From PCC-6802 sp943367755 (lineage in GTDB: Bacteria; Cyanobacteriota; Cyanobacteriia; Pseudanabaenales; Pseudanabaenaceae): a DNA stretch of 64,000 nucleotides. Position numbers and translations under genes: made by a program. Shown one piece after another: positions 63,918-64,000 of this stretch (position 1 is its first letter; the number at the start of each line of letters is the position of its first letter). The DNA lies in assembly GCA_943367755.1 (NCBI GenBank), contig CALRKB020000001.1:252275-316274 (forward strand), read 5' to 3'. The notes beneath the pieces are model-generated. The model made no database searches. It was not told the DNA's origin and saw only the letters and a list, made by a program, of their open reading frames with translations.

Positions 63918-64000
63918 TTAACCAGCTACCATCTGACGTTGAGTGACTCTGAAGTTATGCAATCCACAAGCAGTTTCCAGCACGATATCTACATAATTGT
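63918..64000 (-). mobile_element. 3' end of a DDE transposase gene (insertion sequence, continues beyond window)
   Basis: The reverse strand encodes 26 residues and a stop at 63918: NYVDIVLETACGLHNF then RVTQRQMVAG. ETACGLHNFR is typical of the C-terminus of IS5-like DDE superfamily transposases. The window cuts the gene. The IS end should lie between about 63858 and 63917; I could not define its inverted repeat. Confidence 0.6.

Noticed and set aside
1..64000. CRISPR array or tRNA genes
   Set aside because: No regularly spaced repeats and no CCA-ending cloverleaf were recognised by eye; a tRNAscan run would be decisive.

Overview
The window is chromosomal DNA of a cyanobacterium. The evidence is cyanobacterial gene content: plant-type [2Fe-2S] ferredoxin, FtrV, Tic22-like and CPP1-like proteins, DUF3120, DUF3143, a lipid-A-disaccharide-synthase-related protein, a BT1-type folate/biopterin carrier, and the asd-dapA-rnj gene order. 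The HIP1 octamer GCGATCGC is also very frequent. An early-branching, Pseudanabaena-like lineage is my guess, not something the sequence proves. The window is gene-dense and mostly housekeeping. Several starts are GTG or TTG (coaD, pgk, dnaA, murJ, cysA, tic22).

1-9.6 kb: coaD, a coiled-coil protein, murI with an AMIN-amidase (cell wall), ppa, miaA and miaB (tRNA A37 modification), a YciI protein, the LpxB-related protein and DUF3120. 9.7-18 kb: an FHA-adenylate cyclase, Uma2 and Usp proteins, pgk with a clear terminator, TerB and NUDIX genes, ligA, and a large RTX-type repeat protein. 18.2-21.9 kb: an unusual three-gene set made of a DarB/FabH-like ketosynthase fused to a heme-oxygenase-like diiron domain, a butt-joined protein of unknown function, and a CDP-alcohol phosphatidyltransferase, ended by a terminator. 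This is the best candidate for an undescribed lipid or natural-product pathway.

22-34.6 kb: a LOG-family protein, ftrV, rsfS, an orphan cysA, a membrane Ser/Thr kinase, a zinc-ribbon membrane protein, the BT1 carrier, an adjacent pair of histidine kinases (CBS-PAS-HWE type and REC-kinase), pdxA, dnaA and a hicBA toxin-antitoxin pair. 34.6-53 kb: rnj, dapA, asd, DUF3143, a J-protein, cdsA, ferredoxin, murJ, CPP1-like, yraN, a pentapeptide protein, folP, bcp, leuB, rsmG, and the conserved rpmH-rnpA-PH-yidC-jag-yceD block.

53-64 kb: a Tic22-like protein; then a GTPase (DUF697), an FHA/zinc-ribbon protein, a double-FHA flavoprotein-like fusion and a membrane protein, which form a second candidate system; then a VOC protein, galT and a cytochrome P450. 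The right edge shows decay: a frameshifted vapC remnant, a short membrane ORF that looks cut off, and the 3' end of a DDE transposase running out of the window.

Intergenic DNA carries short hairpin repeats of the GGGCAGAC/GTCTGCCC type, two copies of a 63-64 bp repeat with inverted ends, an orphan terminator that may mark an unannotated small RNA, and a structured region upstream of a DUF6761-like gene. No tRNA, rRNA or CRISPR array was recognised by eye.
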